Positions 33,361-44,495 of a stretch of DNA of 45,427 nt are shown here, in pieces. The notes beneath the pieces were generated by a model, which was not told the DNA's origin, searched no databases, and worked only from the letters and a program-made list of their open reading frames with translations. Numbering within the stretch: position 1 is the stretch's first letter; every line of letters begins with the position of its first letter. Made by a program: the position numbers and the translations under genes. This DNA comes from Hydnum rufescens UP504 (Eukaryota > Basidiomycota > Agaricomycetes > Cantharellales > Hydnaceae): positions 1 through 45,427 of the forward strand of contig MU129241.1 of the NCBI GenBank assembly GCA_014904985.1, written 5' to 3'.

Positions 33361-33590
33361 GTGATACTGAATTGGAATGGCCATGGGCCTCAGGGAGATT
33401 CAAACCTGCCTCTATATCCCAGGGATGGCAGGTTCTTGGTGGGTTTTAGCCAAGGGTCCACATTGGTACTCCCACCCCACAGGGTCAAAACCCACAGGTT
33501 TCAAAACCCTGTGCAATACTCTACTCATAACACAGCCCCAGGGGCTCCTGCATCAAAACCTCTAGTTAGAGTATATAATGCAAGGCTCAT
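33361..33590 (+). repeat. Interspersed repeat C, copy 1
   Basis: The segment with GGCAGGTTCTTGG, GGGTTTTAGCCAAGGGTCCACA, CAAAACCCACAGGTTTC and GCAATAC recurs at 44310-44495 (plus) and 41094-41275 (minus). This copy has lost most CG sites, unlike the later copies (GGCGGGTTCTTGG, CCCGCGGGG), so it is older. It has no coding frame. Confidence 0.6.
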
Positions 33591-34381
33591 AATATCTAAC
33601 TAGATATGCATTTGTGGCTGACTGAGTTGACCAAGTGAAAACATACAACCCCAGGTGAGCAGGTGGATATGTAGAATATAGTAAGAATAATAATGAAAAT
33701 AAATAATTATAAATAATTGTCATCATTCCCAATCAGCCTGTAAAGCCTACTGACCTGCTGAGGGGTCCTGAAAGTCTAAATCTTGATCTTCTAAGTCCAA
33801 GTTTCAGTTAATTTTGGCCTGGGCCAGAAGGTTGACCAAAGTGAAACCATAAAAGACCAAATTTGGCCAGAATAATGATGGGACCTAGTTGGGTCCATTA
33901 TCTGCCCTGGAAATGGTACCTAATTGGGTAGGGTTAGGTGACTGACTGAGGTGTATGTGCTATGGTACACTGTAATTCCTCCCACACCAGTGCATGGTGT
34001 CAAATTGTACCACATCAAAAAGGATATCTCTCCTTCCAAAGTACAATGGAGTGGAACAGCACCCCTGGAACAAATTACCCAATGCTGCCCCCTTGTGCTG
34101 AGTATTTCACCATGCCCTCCTAACTGTACAAGTGAGAATTGTTATGACACCTTTAATTCTTTCTACATCAATGCATTTGCCAGTGATAGCAGTTACCACT
34201 GCCAATAGAATTACTGTAGCCCAAAATACAACCCCCTTGACACAGACCAACAAAATATGTCATGCATAGCACACAATATGACTAAGGACTGGGTTTTGGA
34301 GGTCAGAGGAATCAAGGTCATAAACCTTGTCTACCTACCGGCGAGTTTGCTGATGTAAACGTTACTCATATCACCAAAACA
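33591..34381. other. Repeat-to-gene transition
   Basis: No gene is seen. The sequence is low in CG up to about 34330, and CG returns near the tRNA gene, marking the edge of the second gene island. Confidence 0.4.
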
Positions 34382-34455
34382 CTGCTCGGGAGAGACTCGA
34401 ACTCTCAGCCTCCTGATTAACAGTCAGACGCGCTAACCAATTGCGCTACCAAGCA
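34382..34455 (-). tRNA. tRNA-Asn (GTT)
   Basis: The full cloverleaf folds from 74 nt on the minus strand. Acceptor TGCTTGG pairs with CCGAGCA (one G-T), the D stem is GCGC/GCGC, the anticodon stem is TCTGA/TCAGG with loop CTGTTAA (anticodon GTT), the variable loop is 5 nt, and the T stem GAGAG/CTCTC has loop TTCGAGT. The discriminator base is G. There is no intron. It lies 197 bp from the 3' end of the TBC gene. Confidence 0.95.
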
Positions 34456-34652
34456 GCCCAACATACTTCTCATACTTCGATTCAAGAACATTTGTTTTCA
34501 AACTCACACCTGTCACCCTGCTTCCCGATATCACGTGCTCCCTTCCAAGTCCCCCAGAGGGTCATAGAACATAGAGCGGAACGATGCCTAGGGCGACTAT
34601 CTCAGCCCTCTGTCCGCCAACATATCCATTACAACACCTGGCGGCATTTTCA

Positions 34653-37650
34653 TCAATTCGAATCTACATCCTCTGTGGAGTAAGCCTTAATGAGGTCATC
34701 GTATTCCCCTTCGTCATCGCCTTTCGCCCCTTCCTCCTCGCTGATCATCACAGGTGCCTCCAATGCATCATTTGACTGGTCGCCACGCGAGGATTTTCGA
34801 ATTCTTCGACCGCGAGGCGAAGATTTGCGCCGAGATAATGGATCCGGACTGTGTCTACCCGGAAACGGACGAGGGGTCAATTGAGACTTCTGGTGATCGT
34901 CCTCTGAGGTGTCGCTGATAGAATCACGAGGCCGTGCACCATGCGGGGCCAAAGACTCTAACGGGGGCAGTGAGCGCTTGGACCGTAATCTAGAGACTCT
35001 TACGGTTCCCGTGGAAGAAATTAACCCAAGATCTTGAAGAGAATCATCTGGAGGCAAATCCAATTGGGAAGACTCTGGGTGAATTACAGTTTCTTCATGC
35101 CCTGCTGGAATCGGAGAACCGGTTGAACTCAACAAAGTACTAGGAGACAACGGTCCTGACCGCTCGATAAGGACGGGTGGAACAATTTTGGTTTGGCCAA
35201 ACCCCGTCCGCCGCCATCCGGTTTTCAATGTTTCCCCTGGGGACGATGAAGGCGACACGGCATCCGACGTCGGTAGTGGGATGGGGGGGGACGATGATCC
35301 CCCAGGGGCGCCTATTTTCCGCCGGCGTAAAGGGATTATGCGACTGGGAGTTGGATCAGATTCAATGCCTTGGCCTGAGGAGACTGAGGATTGTCGTGAC
35401 AGAGAGAAGTCGCGAGTGACGCGCCGATTCGATAATATTAGAGGTCGAGGCCCTCGGCTTGGCCCACGTTAGGCGAGACGGGGGGTGTCGTCGTCGCTTC
35501 ACTGAGGGCCGATTGTAGGTTCGCGGCCGAATGGTTGAGTGAGTTGTTGGCTTGAACCGAAGGCTCTGAATCGTAATTTGGGGGCGTGAGGACGCCAGGA
35601 GTCATTGACGAACGAGGAGTGCCCGTATAATTTTGGGCCAACGGCTCTACGGGTGGCACCTGCCCGAGAGTTGAAGCGGTCTTAGATGGTGAAACTGGCT
35701 TCGGGCCCCATGCCCAACCCAGGCGAATCCCTTTCGTCTTTTCTGCGAATGATCGGAGTGACGACGCATAGGAGATGGGTGTCCGGGTACTTGAAGGGTG
35801 TTCGGAGCCTGAGGTAGGACGGTTCCACGCTTCGATCGCTGCAGCGGTCCAGTTCGACTTCGCTTTCGACAGACTTGCCGCAGCATCGCTTGGATCAAAG
35901 AATGGGCCAATCCGGAACCTTAAAGATTTGGCTGTAGCATCAGAGTGTGTATCTGTGTCATCTTCGGGTTCAATCTTGGACGTATGAATCACAGCGCCGC
36001 GAGCAATGTCACGAAGTTGCATCCCCACCCGAGCAAGTGTCGTAGGTACAGTATTTGACGAACCGTCTCGACGTTCTTTCACGACGTCATCCTTACGGTG
36101 TCTTTCCGCTAACCACCAAGCACCTTGGATAATGGACTTGAGTCCGATGGTGTCAATCGGATAGTTCTGAAGGACCTTCATCCCTTCAACAAAGCCATCC
36201 CCCATTGTCCCATCAGAGCGATTGGAAGGATCATCTGGTGGGACTTCATCGCCCCACAAACCACCCTTGTAGTGACTTCCTGCCACTACCAAGAGAGTTC
36301 GGAGTCTGAGCACCATGGATGTGCTGACATCCACGAGGAATGTAAGTCGCGGATGTTCAGAAAGGGATTCAGGAGGTTGAGAAAAAATTGAATCCCATAA
36401 ATGAATCACTTGCTGGAGAGGCAGCGTCTGTGCCAGGAGACACGATATCCAGCGGAATGACCAGTATGGTAAAGAGGGGTCTAGAGATTTATGATGCTTG
36501 CGAGCAGTGTCCGTACGAATGATTAGATCAGAATCTGAAGGTAACAGAAGGCCCTCACAAGTTGGTCCCAAAGTTCTTCATCAGCCCATTTTAATCGTTC
36601 GCTGAATAATCGCAGTAACCCTCGTACGCCTTCTTCCCCCTGGTCTTCATCGACAGTGCCTATAACTGATCCAACATCCCCCACCAGTTCCCCGAAAGCC
36701 CAAAATGTGTCAGCTTCTGCTTCATATGAGTCATCGTAATCGTTCTCCTGGGTGGCCAATACAAAATAAAGGGGTGCAAGGAGTGAGGGCATAGCTTGAT
36801 TGTAGGGGTGATCTGGATGGAGCAGGGAATGAAAATAAAGGATTCGAAGGAGGGCATTGCGATGGGAGTGGGCTGATTCGAGAGGCCGCATGTCGTGGAG
36901 GCTATGGGGGGTTTGGTGTTTTGAATCGTATGCATCGGAATCCGGCATTGATATCATGATTTGTGGTGCCATCTCAGGAAACAGAGGAGAAATCATAGTG
37001 GTCCCCCGAAGAAGACGAAGACGGTCAACCAAGATATCAGTTCTTGAAGCCATGGGGGGCAAATCCTCCTCATTGGCTGGCGTTTGTGCTCTTTGATGAT
37101 GACCACTGCTCATCAAAGAGGAAAAAAATGAGACCATTGGCTGAGTTCGAGAGACATCCTTAAATATGGTGTCCAAGAGCCTGTCGTTTGCACTAGGAGG
37201 TGTCGTCGGCTGCAAGGACGAAGGCCTCCATGAGGACATTGAATCTGTTTGATGGGCAGACTCACTGCTGAAGCCGACTCTACATCACTCAAGAACCGAC
37301 GAGCTATAGCCTGTCAGAGAGAAACATGTACATGCTGAATTTTAAGACAATATAATCCACGACACAGTCACGCACGTAGTACCTCTTCCGCGCTTCGCGA
37401 TCGGACTTTCTCCACGAATGCTTTTCGGGTGGAAGCGAGCCTAGAAGAAGTCGCCAAAGTCTGGGACGAAGGAAAGGAGGATAATTGGGAAGCGGTCCAC
37501 GGGCGCAGAGTTCGCGGAGCTTTACAAGATCGACAGTCATTGGAGAAGCCGCATCATCCAGAATGGTTTCGAAATCGTGTAGCCTGGAAAAGGGGGTGTT
37601 TTGGGTGGACAAGATAGACATACAGCACCCAGGACTCACCGAGGATCCAT
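34653..37650 (-). CDS. TBC-domain Rab GTPase-activating protein (TBC1D13-like)
   Basis: The model is complement(join(34653..35452, 35503..36496, 36559..37209, 37266..37310, 37376..37583, 37640..37650)), 902 aa, with five GT-AG introns of 50-65 nt. Exon 1 has only 11 nt (MDPR). The TBC domain covers about 38-440: PPFLRPRLWRLLLGSLP, the arginine-finger motif IFKDVSR (Arg109), the glutamine-finger motif YNQAMPSLLAPLYFVL (Gln226; usual YxQGM, here Ala for Gly), EADTFWAFGELV, WDQL and YWSFRWISCLLAQ. It would stimulate GTP hydrolysis on a Rab, acting in membrane traffic; Rab35 is the known TBC1D13 substrate in animals, and the fungal target is unknown. About 80 low-complexity residues separate the two fingers. 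The C-terminal 400 residues are Ser/Pro/Arg-rich and ordered domains are not seen. The last intron (donor GTGAAG) is the least certain. Confidence 0.88.
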
Positions 37651-38260
37651 CTCACCCCGCAAGGGCCAAATCACACACTTGAATCCGGGAAACCCCGTGG
37701 TGTCCATTACTATAGGGGGTCTAATTTTTTTTAGCGTAGCGTCCTCGGCTTCAAAAATCTCTGGCTCCTCGCATGTGGGATTGAGGAAATCAGTCTTCTT
37801 TCACATTTGGGGGCGGAGTCTGAAGGACCGCGTTCGTGTCGTACACAATCATACAGGCACCGAATAGGCTGTTGAAGGAACTCTCGTGTTTTGACATCAT
37901 GGAGAGGGGAGGGATTGCTTGGATATGTTTCTCTATTTAATTGGCTCATCGAGGGGTCAACAATGGCTCAAATACACGGTACCCGAAAGTATTCTAAAAG
38001 GTGTATATGAAGGGGTGTGGATTAACAATCTTATACATCCGTTACCCCACGCACACCACACGTTTGAACTCGTTTTCCATTCCTCTAATTTCCTCTAATT
38101 TCATCCACTTCCCTTTTGATCACCCAAAAACGCACCTATGGGCTTAGCTCTCAGTCTCTCAGCTCTGAAGTTGTGTTAGCAGTCCCGCAGACTCAGAGGT
38201 CGGCCACTGCATGCTGGTTGCACCTTCTCCATTCTAGACTACTTACCTTATTTGGAATCC
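37651..38260. other. 5' flank of the TBC gene
   Basis: No coding frame is recognised. It presumably contains the TBC promoter. Two copies of CCTCTAATTTC lie near 38085-38102. Confidence 0.4.
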
Positions 38261-38264
38261 CGAC

Positions 38265-39290
38265 AACTAGTGTTGCCAAAGTAGTGTTGCCACGGCGCGA
38301 CTTGGCTCGGCTTGACTTCGGGCAACTCCCGGCGACTCCTTGCGACTTGCGTAAGGCTCCTCGGTATTAGTATTAAATCCGTATTATAACCTATTATAAT
38401 AGGTTACTATTACTATTAATTACTAGCTAGCCAGTAATACCTCAGTAATCGATTATAATAGGTTAATAATAGGTTGTATATAGCCCCAAAACTGCCAGAA
38501 GGAAGTCCAATACTACCAGTAGATACCAGTGTAGTGTCCACCAGTTGGTTTCTCGATCATTTGGATTCATTCGGAGCCAGATGTGGCAGATGCCGGGTCA
38601 AATCCTTGACATCGTAATTTCTCAAAATATTATTTTTAACTGATGCGAGTAGTCACAGTGTCGCTTCTGTGTCCCCCCCCCACCAAAATTTCTCTTACTT
38701 GGGTCTGGGACTGCATTATCTATGGCAACACCATGTGATTTTGACAAAGAGCACACAGAATGCATATACAATCTCAAGCTTCTCTGCAAGACTATTATCA
38801 AATTGCTAACCATGGTTCCTGTTGGAATGCCAGACGGAATTGTGGTGCAGAACTTTAACATAAATACTTGGAGTGCATCTGTGATTTTATCCACAGCCAT
38901 GCTGACAAAGCAGTGGCTGAAAGACGGCTTGCATCTGAATTTTACTGGCCAACCATCATGCATGGAGGGAAAGAAATCGGGCCAGAGGTAGTTGAAGAAG
39001 CAGATTCCCATCACTTCAACATCATTTCCTCAGCACCCTACAGTCTTTCTGGAGCTCTCTAGGGCATTTTAGCAGGTATGGCATCTTCCATCTATTAGTA
39101 ATCGATTATAATAGATTATTAATACATTACATGGTTTAACCTATTAATTACTCTCTTGGAGTAATAGGTAATCTAACCTGAAAAGCCTTAGACTTGCAAC
39201 TTCTTACAACTCAAAGTCACAAGTCGAGTCATGACTTGTGACTTGAGTCAACTTGAATTGTCAGGACTTTCCTTATGGATATATATGGTA
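38265..39290. mobile_element. Inverted-repeat element, about 1 kb, type unclear
   Basis: The two sides are imperfect inverted repeats of about 150 bp. Left: GCGACTTGCGTAAGGCTCCTC, then AATAGGTTA words and TAATCGATTATAATAGG near 38445. Right (reverse): GTTGCAAGTCTAAGGCTTTTC, ATTAATAGGTTA and TAATCGATTATAATAGA-type ends near 39102. Outer parts are rich in GACTTG/CAAGTC. The 38640-39060 core is of different composition and carries no recognised gene. Exact ends and target duplication were not found; it is possibly hAT-like. Confidence 0.55.
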
Positions 39291-39297
39291 ATTCTAG

Positions 39298-39492
39298 CTA
39301 CTCATCATCCAATAGCCCCATCCTTTCCAACAATTCTTTGTACTCCCCAGTCTCTACATTCATGATTCTATCCAGAATTGAATGAGAAGACTCATCTTTT
39401 ATCTCCATCTCAGCAGGATCTGTTCCCCAACCATCCATGAAATTTAAGTGCTTCTTTTTCAACATGAATTTTAACACCTGAAGTGCCTCCAT
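39298..39492 (-). other. 64-codon ORF, possible hAT transposase C-terminal tail
   Basis: The ORF reads MEALQVLKFMLKKKHLNFMD, then GWGTDPAEMEIKD and ends TGEYKELLERMGLLDDE. Such an acidic EALQ.LKF.LKK tail reminds me of the region after the dimerisation domain of basidiomycete hAT transposases, but I cannot verify this. It lies just outside the inverted-repeat element. No upstream transposase sequence is seen. Confidence 0.35.
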
Positions 39493-39704
39493 AATCTTGG
39501 GTTTTCAGGCTGGTCAGCCACTTTTCCACATCATATTAGATATGATGAGCCTTGCATTTATTGATCTAACAAGATGTTTATACCAGGGGCCCCTGCAATA
39601 CAATCAAGAGCCCCCCAGGGCCCCTGCCAAATCATTATTTATTAATTTATTATTATTATTATTATTGTTATTATATTAGTATATACATCCATCAGTTCAC
39701 CCCA
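39493..39704. repeat. A/T-rich spacer with (TTA)n repeat
   Basis: A (TTA)n run (39650-39670) precedes the first array hairpin. No gene is seen. Confidence 0.5.
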
Positions 39705-39848
39705 TACCCAAGAAGAGCAGCCAGAGGCTGCTCTTCTTTCACAATTATAGCTAAAAGAAAAAAAGACTTACCTAAAGGGGATACTTACCTCCACCCCAGT
39801 CAGGGTGCCATTTGCTGGTTTCATTTGTGGTTTTCATTTGCCAGTTTC

Positions 39849-40694
39849 TGTCAGGATCAAATTGACATTTGCTTCCATCTAAGGACTTACCTGTCAGAGT
39901 ATCATTCTTCATCAACTCTATCATATGGCACCTACTTCCTCAAATGCTCTTGTCTCCTCTCTCCCTCCATTCACTATGGGGGTTATTGTCATCCTTGCCA
40001 TTATTGGCATTTCTCTTATTATTATTGCCCTCGTTCTATCGGGCCTCAGCCAGCGGGCTATGGGCTGGGTAGTCAACCAGTGGCAGCATTGGCACCCTTG
40101 TCAGCACCTGTCATTCCTCATTCCCCATGTGAGTCCATGGAGTTGCCAATCCAGACTCCCCCTCCTCCTCCTCTACCCCCAGTCCCTGAATCCACATCAC
40201 CTGTCCCAATCTGTACTCCATCCACATCATTATGGTCCTTTGACACTTTGGACACCTTTGGAGTACCCAGGCATACACTGCCTTGGAAGTACATACACTA
40301 AGGGGGATACATATGGAAGTTGGGGCATAGCCATGTGGAGGTGTGCACAGGATTCATAACATGGCTGCGTCAGCTTAGTGAGGCTTAGTGATGGTGGCTG
40401 TGGAGGCTGACTGATGGGCTGTGGAGCTGGCATTCTAGGAGGATCTGGAAGGTTATGGAAGATGGCGGAAGGCTCTGGAAGGCTGGAGGTTGTGTGCAGG
40501 AAATAGTATTTATAGCCCTTCACAGTTGGGGGATCACCAGTTTCGATCTCTCAGGATTCCCACTGCGATAGGTGTGAGACTTGTGTGTCCCTTGTTGTGT
40601 GGTGTATACTCAGGATTCCCACTGCGATAGTGTGTGGTTAATTAATCTCTTTCCTCTTTCTGTTTGTGGCTTCGACAGCAGTGTTGCCCTGACA
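39849..40694 (+). repeat. Solo LTR, 846 bp, recent copy
   Basis: The ends are TGTCAGGATC...GCCCTGACA, flanked by GTTTC at 39844-39848 and 40695-40699. It is nearly identical in layout to the LTR at 7118, including the TATA-like TATTTATA and the doubled CTCAGGATTCCC motif. The ORF starts near MAPTSSNALVSSLPPF (39925) with membrane segment VIVILAIIGISLI. A one-base deletion near 40110 shifts the tail out of frame (the Pro-rich tail SFDTLDTFGVPRHTLPWKY is open to 40301 in the next frame). Confidence 0.88.
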
Positions 40695-41093
40695 GTTTCA
40701 TTTGTGGGTTTTGTCACAGGTTTCATTCATGGCATGTCATTTGGTGGGTTTGTGGTCAGGGGTTTGCACGGGTTCTCTGCTACAGGATCTAGATAAATAA
40801 ATAATAGATTAGTTGGATATTAATGCAGCACAAAAAGAGCAGTGTAAGAAAGAGCAGCTTATGCTGCTCTTTGCACCACAAGAATTAAAAATAAAAATAA
40901 AAATAACACTTACCTTGTAGTACCCCACACCTACTGCAGGGGTGTGGGGTACTGGGCTGGTTGGTGGGTTGATGGGTTAATTTGGGCAGGGGTGTGTGTT
41001 TGCGCATTGGGGTTGGACACCCCAACCTAGAACAGAGAACAATATGTTAGTTAAAATCAAAAGTCACACAAAGAGAGCAGCAACTGCTGCTAG

Positions 41094-41275
41094 GCTATTG
41101 CACGGGTCCCTGCGGGGGAATTTAGGACATCCCGCCCCATGGGGTTGAAAACCCGCCCCCGGGACTCACAGGGGTAGAAGCCGCGGGATACATGATGGGG
41201 TTGAAAAACCCGAGGAGAACCCACGGGAAACCCACGGGACAATATCCTCATCCTATTCTGTATATGGCCCATAGT
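41094..41275 (-). repeat. Interspersed repeat C, copy 2 (inside a hairpin-1 stem)
   Basis: It starts after the half-hairpin AAAGAGAGCAGCAACTGCTGCT with CTATTGCACGGG and runs through CCCCATGGGGTTG and GGGTTTTCAACC-type words, the reverse of the copy at 44310-44495. CG sites are kept. Confidence 0.6.
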
Positions 41276-42611
41276 AAGAGGGCCAGAAGATTATTTAACA
41301 TTTATTTATTTATTTATTATAATTATATACAATATAAGTCAGATTTCACGTGGGGGCCTTGGCCATGTTCTCATCGGGTGAGTTTTCATGCAAGGAGGGG
41401 CAACAGGATGTGTGGCTCCAAGGATAGGGTGGCATTCGCGCGGGTTTTGATCAGGTGTTCATATCAGGTTGCAGGTGGCTGCGCAGGTCCGTGTTTTGCC
41501 TTGGACCTTGGCTCTGTTCTTGTCATGGGGTTTCATAGATCGAGAGGACACCTAGAATGATTAAGAATACATTAGTTTTAGAAAAAACAGTAGTGCCCAA
41601 AGAGCAGCTACTGCTGCTCTTTGGGCGCCGTTGAACTTACAACTATTACCACACACCCGCCGCAGCAGGTGTGTGGTATGAGATTAAGTCCATCGTCATG
41701 TTCAAGACTCAGGGCTTGGGTGGCTGCGCATTGAATTTTGTGTTGAGGGCTTGTGCATGTCGTTGTTGGGTGGGTTTTCACTTAGGGAAGGGACCTAGAA
41801 CAACGATAAATAATATGAGTAAAAAAAAGAAAACAGAGGGGTGCCAAAAGAGCAGCTCCTGCTGCTCTTTTGGCACTGGTGGGATTAGACATACCTGATG
41901 TCACCACACACCCACCGAAGAAGGTGTGTGGGTGCTGTATCTGATTTGTCATCGTGTTATAGCTCACTGATACTCGGGGGTTGGGGTCTGGGTGGCTGCG
42001 CACTCCATATTTTGCCATAGGCATTGTCTCTGCTTTGATTGGGGCGGGGTTTCAGGGAGGGAGAAAGAGCCTAAAATAGTGGATATGTTAGTAAAAAAAA
42101 TAATACAAGCAATGCCAAAAGAGCAGCTGGTGCTGCTCTTTTGGCATCGTGGTACACCCCATGAAGAAAATACTCACCTAATATTGCCACACACCTGCTT
42201 CAGCGGGTGTGTGGCACCGTATTTGAGGCCTCGTTTTATTGGTGGCAGATAGTCGATCATTGGGGTCTCGTGTGGCTGCGTGCACTTGTGTATTTCACCC
42301 CAGTAATCGTCATCATCGGTTCTGGCGGGGGCTGGTGCAGGATTCGTGCAGGTCTGTCGATCGAGTGTGACCTAGAATAATAAATACATTAGTAAAGAAT
42401 GAAAAAAAATACACTTACCTACACCCCTGCCGCAGCGGGTGTGTGGTGCCTCCTCTTTTCCGGTATCATTGTCGTCGGTTCTGGTGGGTGCTGGTGGGGG
42501 GTTCGTGTGGGTCTGTCGATCGAGCGCAATGCGATGACCTAGAATAATAAATACATTAGTAAAAAAAGAAAAAGAAAAAAGAAAAGAAAAAAAAACATAC
42601 AGTAAGTTTAC

Positions 42612-42883
42612 TGAGGCACCCAGGAATTTGGGCCCCACATGTGAATCCATGCCAATGGCATTGGAAGCCTCATCAATATTAGCACCCGTGGCTTCACAAA
42701 TGGCCGAAAGTGCATTAATCGAGGAGATTCTCCATTAGTGGAGAAGAAGAGGTTGTGACCACGAGCTTGGCGGACAATGTCCTCCTGACCAGGCTCATAG
42801 ATAGGAACGTTGTAATCGGGTGAATTCCATGCATCAATATGTGCCTGGTTGAAGTCAACTTTCCTCAGTCTTGATATCAGCAT
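42612..42883 (-). pseudogene. UDP-glucose 6-dehydrogenase fragment, internally deleted
   Basis: On the minus strand, residues resembling the UDP-glucose dehydrogenase N-terminal region (VDFNQAHIDAWNS, VPIYEPGQEDIVRQARG, NLFFSTN; 42859-42742) are followed at once by the middle of the same enzyme ([38 protein letters not shown]; about 42737-42613). About 170 residues normally between them are missing and the junction shifts the frame. The NAD-binding start and the catalytic cysteine are absent. The fragment ends at GCCTCA followed by a GTAAAC donor (42611), in the position of a first exon for the block-1 array. This looks like a captured gene piece. Codon composition is gene-like. Confidence 0.85.
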
Positions 42884-44170
42884 TTGCCGGCATCGAAAGT
42901 CATTCTACAACCACCAAGGGATCGAACGACAGAAAGCAGGACCACATACCCGCTGCGGCAGGTGTGTGGTCATATGAGGTAAGTATTTATCCTTTACATA
43001 CATCCACGCAAAAAGAGCAGCAACGGCTGCTCTTTTTGCATTGGTTTTTAAATTTTTAACTGACATTATCCTAGGTCATTGCCTGAACCGGAACCGGCAA
43101 ATGAACACCCCCCCAAACAACAATCCGTGGAACGAGAACATGCCAAATGGCAGTTTTCAAGACAATAACCCACCAAACGATGACCCGCTGAACGAGTACC
43201 ACACACCTGCCATGGCGGGTGTGTGGTAACATAGGTAACTTTTCATTTGATTGCAATACCTATGGTGGTGCAAAAAGAGCAGTAAAAGCTGCTCTTTTGC
43301 GCCATTATTATTATTATTCTTAACTAACATATTACTTTATGATAGGTCTCCCCATCATCCACACGAGCCCTGAGCAAACACCTGACCCAATGCCCACACT
43401 GTGGCACCCCACAAAACGAACACCCACCCAGTAAATGAAAACCCCCCAAACAAAAAGGAATACCACACACCCGCTGCAGCGGGTGTGCGGTACTATATAA
43501 AGTGAGTTCCCCCCCCTTGGTAGATACACCCACACAAAAAGAGCAAAAGCGGTTCTTTTTGTGCCGGTTTTACGACTTAAGCAACTCACATTTTTCTTTT
43601 TAAACTGTAGATGTTCCTAATCCATGCGAGACCACGGTATCATCCCCCGCCCCCGTGAATTGATTCGAACGAAACCCCATGTGACCCCCATACGAAAAAA
43701 CCGGACACGAGCCCATACGGACCCCTCGATTGACACGAGCGGCACAATATGAGTACCACACCTGCTAGAGCAGGTGTGGTACTACAAGGTTTTTTTTAAA
43801 ATTAATTCTGTATATGTAAGTGGCGCAAATAGGGCAGTGCAAGCTGCCCTTTTTGCGTCACTTTTGACTTATTCTAGATCATCTGACTGACACCACCTGC
43901 CAAACCCCCTGCACCTGCGAGACCCCCATATGAAAAACTGGGCATGAGCCCGTACAGACCCCACCATTGAAATAAAACGAGGTACCACACACCCGCTGGG
44001 GCGGGTGTGTGGTACTAGAATGTATGTTTCATTTTTCAATCTGATGTATATATCTTTGATCCTAGATCATGCGACAGAGACTGCCCAAGTCCCAAATGAA
44101 CAACCAACCGAACCCTCAACAATGAAAACCCATACTAGAACCTCCCCCCCTGAACAACCAACCACATCCT
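42871..44170 (+). repeat. Hairpin exon-intron array, block 2 (plus)
   Basis: Predicted introns: 42979-43074, 43235-43345, 43502-43610, 43789-43877, 44022-44065. Exons between them are 144-178 nt (43075-43234, 43346-43501, 43611-43788, 43878-44021). Hairpin 2 closes each exon 6-9 nt before the donor: 42940-42971, 43197-43228, 43461-43492, 43753-43782 (perfect 14-bp stem), 43982-44015. Hairpin 1 lies mid-intron: 43008-43039, 43270-43300, 43533-43563, 43822-43859; the 44-nt last intron lacks it. Several exons begin GTCAT/ATCAT. Exon lengths are not multiples of three throughout and stops occur, so a protein product is unlikely. Confidence 0.7.
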
Positions 44171-44309
44171 GAGCTCCCTGAGCCCTACTGCTATACAATG
44201 TATATATAATAGTAAATAGTGATAAATAATGACATAGTTATGGTAACAGTAAGTTACTGCACCAGAGGTAAAATATTAGCTAGTAACTTAGCAGTTCTGG
44301 TGCAATACA

Positions 44310-44495
44310 ATTGCACCATACCATGTTAGATGACTATCAATCTATGGCATGGACTGATTCAAACCCTTGGTACATATTGCCGGGGTTGGCGGGTTCTTGG
44401 CGGGTTTTAGCCATGGGTCCACATTGTTACTCCCGCCCCATGGGGATCTCCCCGCGGGGTCAAAACCCACAGGTTTCAAAACCCCATGCAATACC
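44310..44495 (+). repeat. Interspersed repeat C, copy 3 (inside a hairpin-1 stem)
   Basis: It contains GGCGGGTTCTTGG, GGGTTTTAGCCATGGGTCCACA, CCCCGCGGGGTC and CAAAACCCACAGG, ending GCAATACCC. The right half of a hairpin-1 stem (AACTGCTGCTCTCTTTGTGC, about 44500) follows directly. Mirror of 41094-41275. Confidence 0.65.

Larger units (their letters stand above)
39705..42611 (-). repeat. Hairpin exon-intron array, block 1 (minus)
   Basis: Predicted minus-strand introns: 42539-42611, 42370-42416, 42071-42177, 41795-41894, 41552-41640 (GT-AG; branch-like ACTAAT or similar; acceptors TTCTAG/TTTTAG). Exons between them: 42417-42538, 42178-42369, 41895-42070, 41641-41794. Each exon ends with hairpin 2 (stem CCACACACC/GGTGTGTGG): 42420-42448, 42185-42216, 41902-41934, 41647-41678, and 40920-40952 further on, always 4-10 nt before the donor. 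Most introns carry hairpin 1 (AAAGAGCAGC/GCTGCTCTTT): 42112-42147, 41841-41876, 41595-41626, plus 40849-40872 and 39710-39738. No reading frame runs through the exons. Whether it is transcribed is unknown. A solo LTR (39849-40694) and repeat C interrupt it. Confidence 0.7.

Noticed and set aside
36240..36300. Extra intron in the TBC gene after RLRTLL
   Set aside because: A GT...AG pair of 55 nt exists but would shift the frame, and the frame is open without it.
42940..43228. Conserved peptide HTPAAAGVW encoded by hairpin 2
   Set aside because: The palindrome gives similar residues on either strand, frames are not kept between exons, and stops occur. Structure explains the conservation better than a peptide.
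43618..43788. Start codon at the beginning of array exon 43611 as a real protein start
   Set aside because: The frame stops within the exon and neighbouring exons lack an equivalent ATG.
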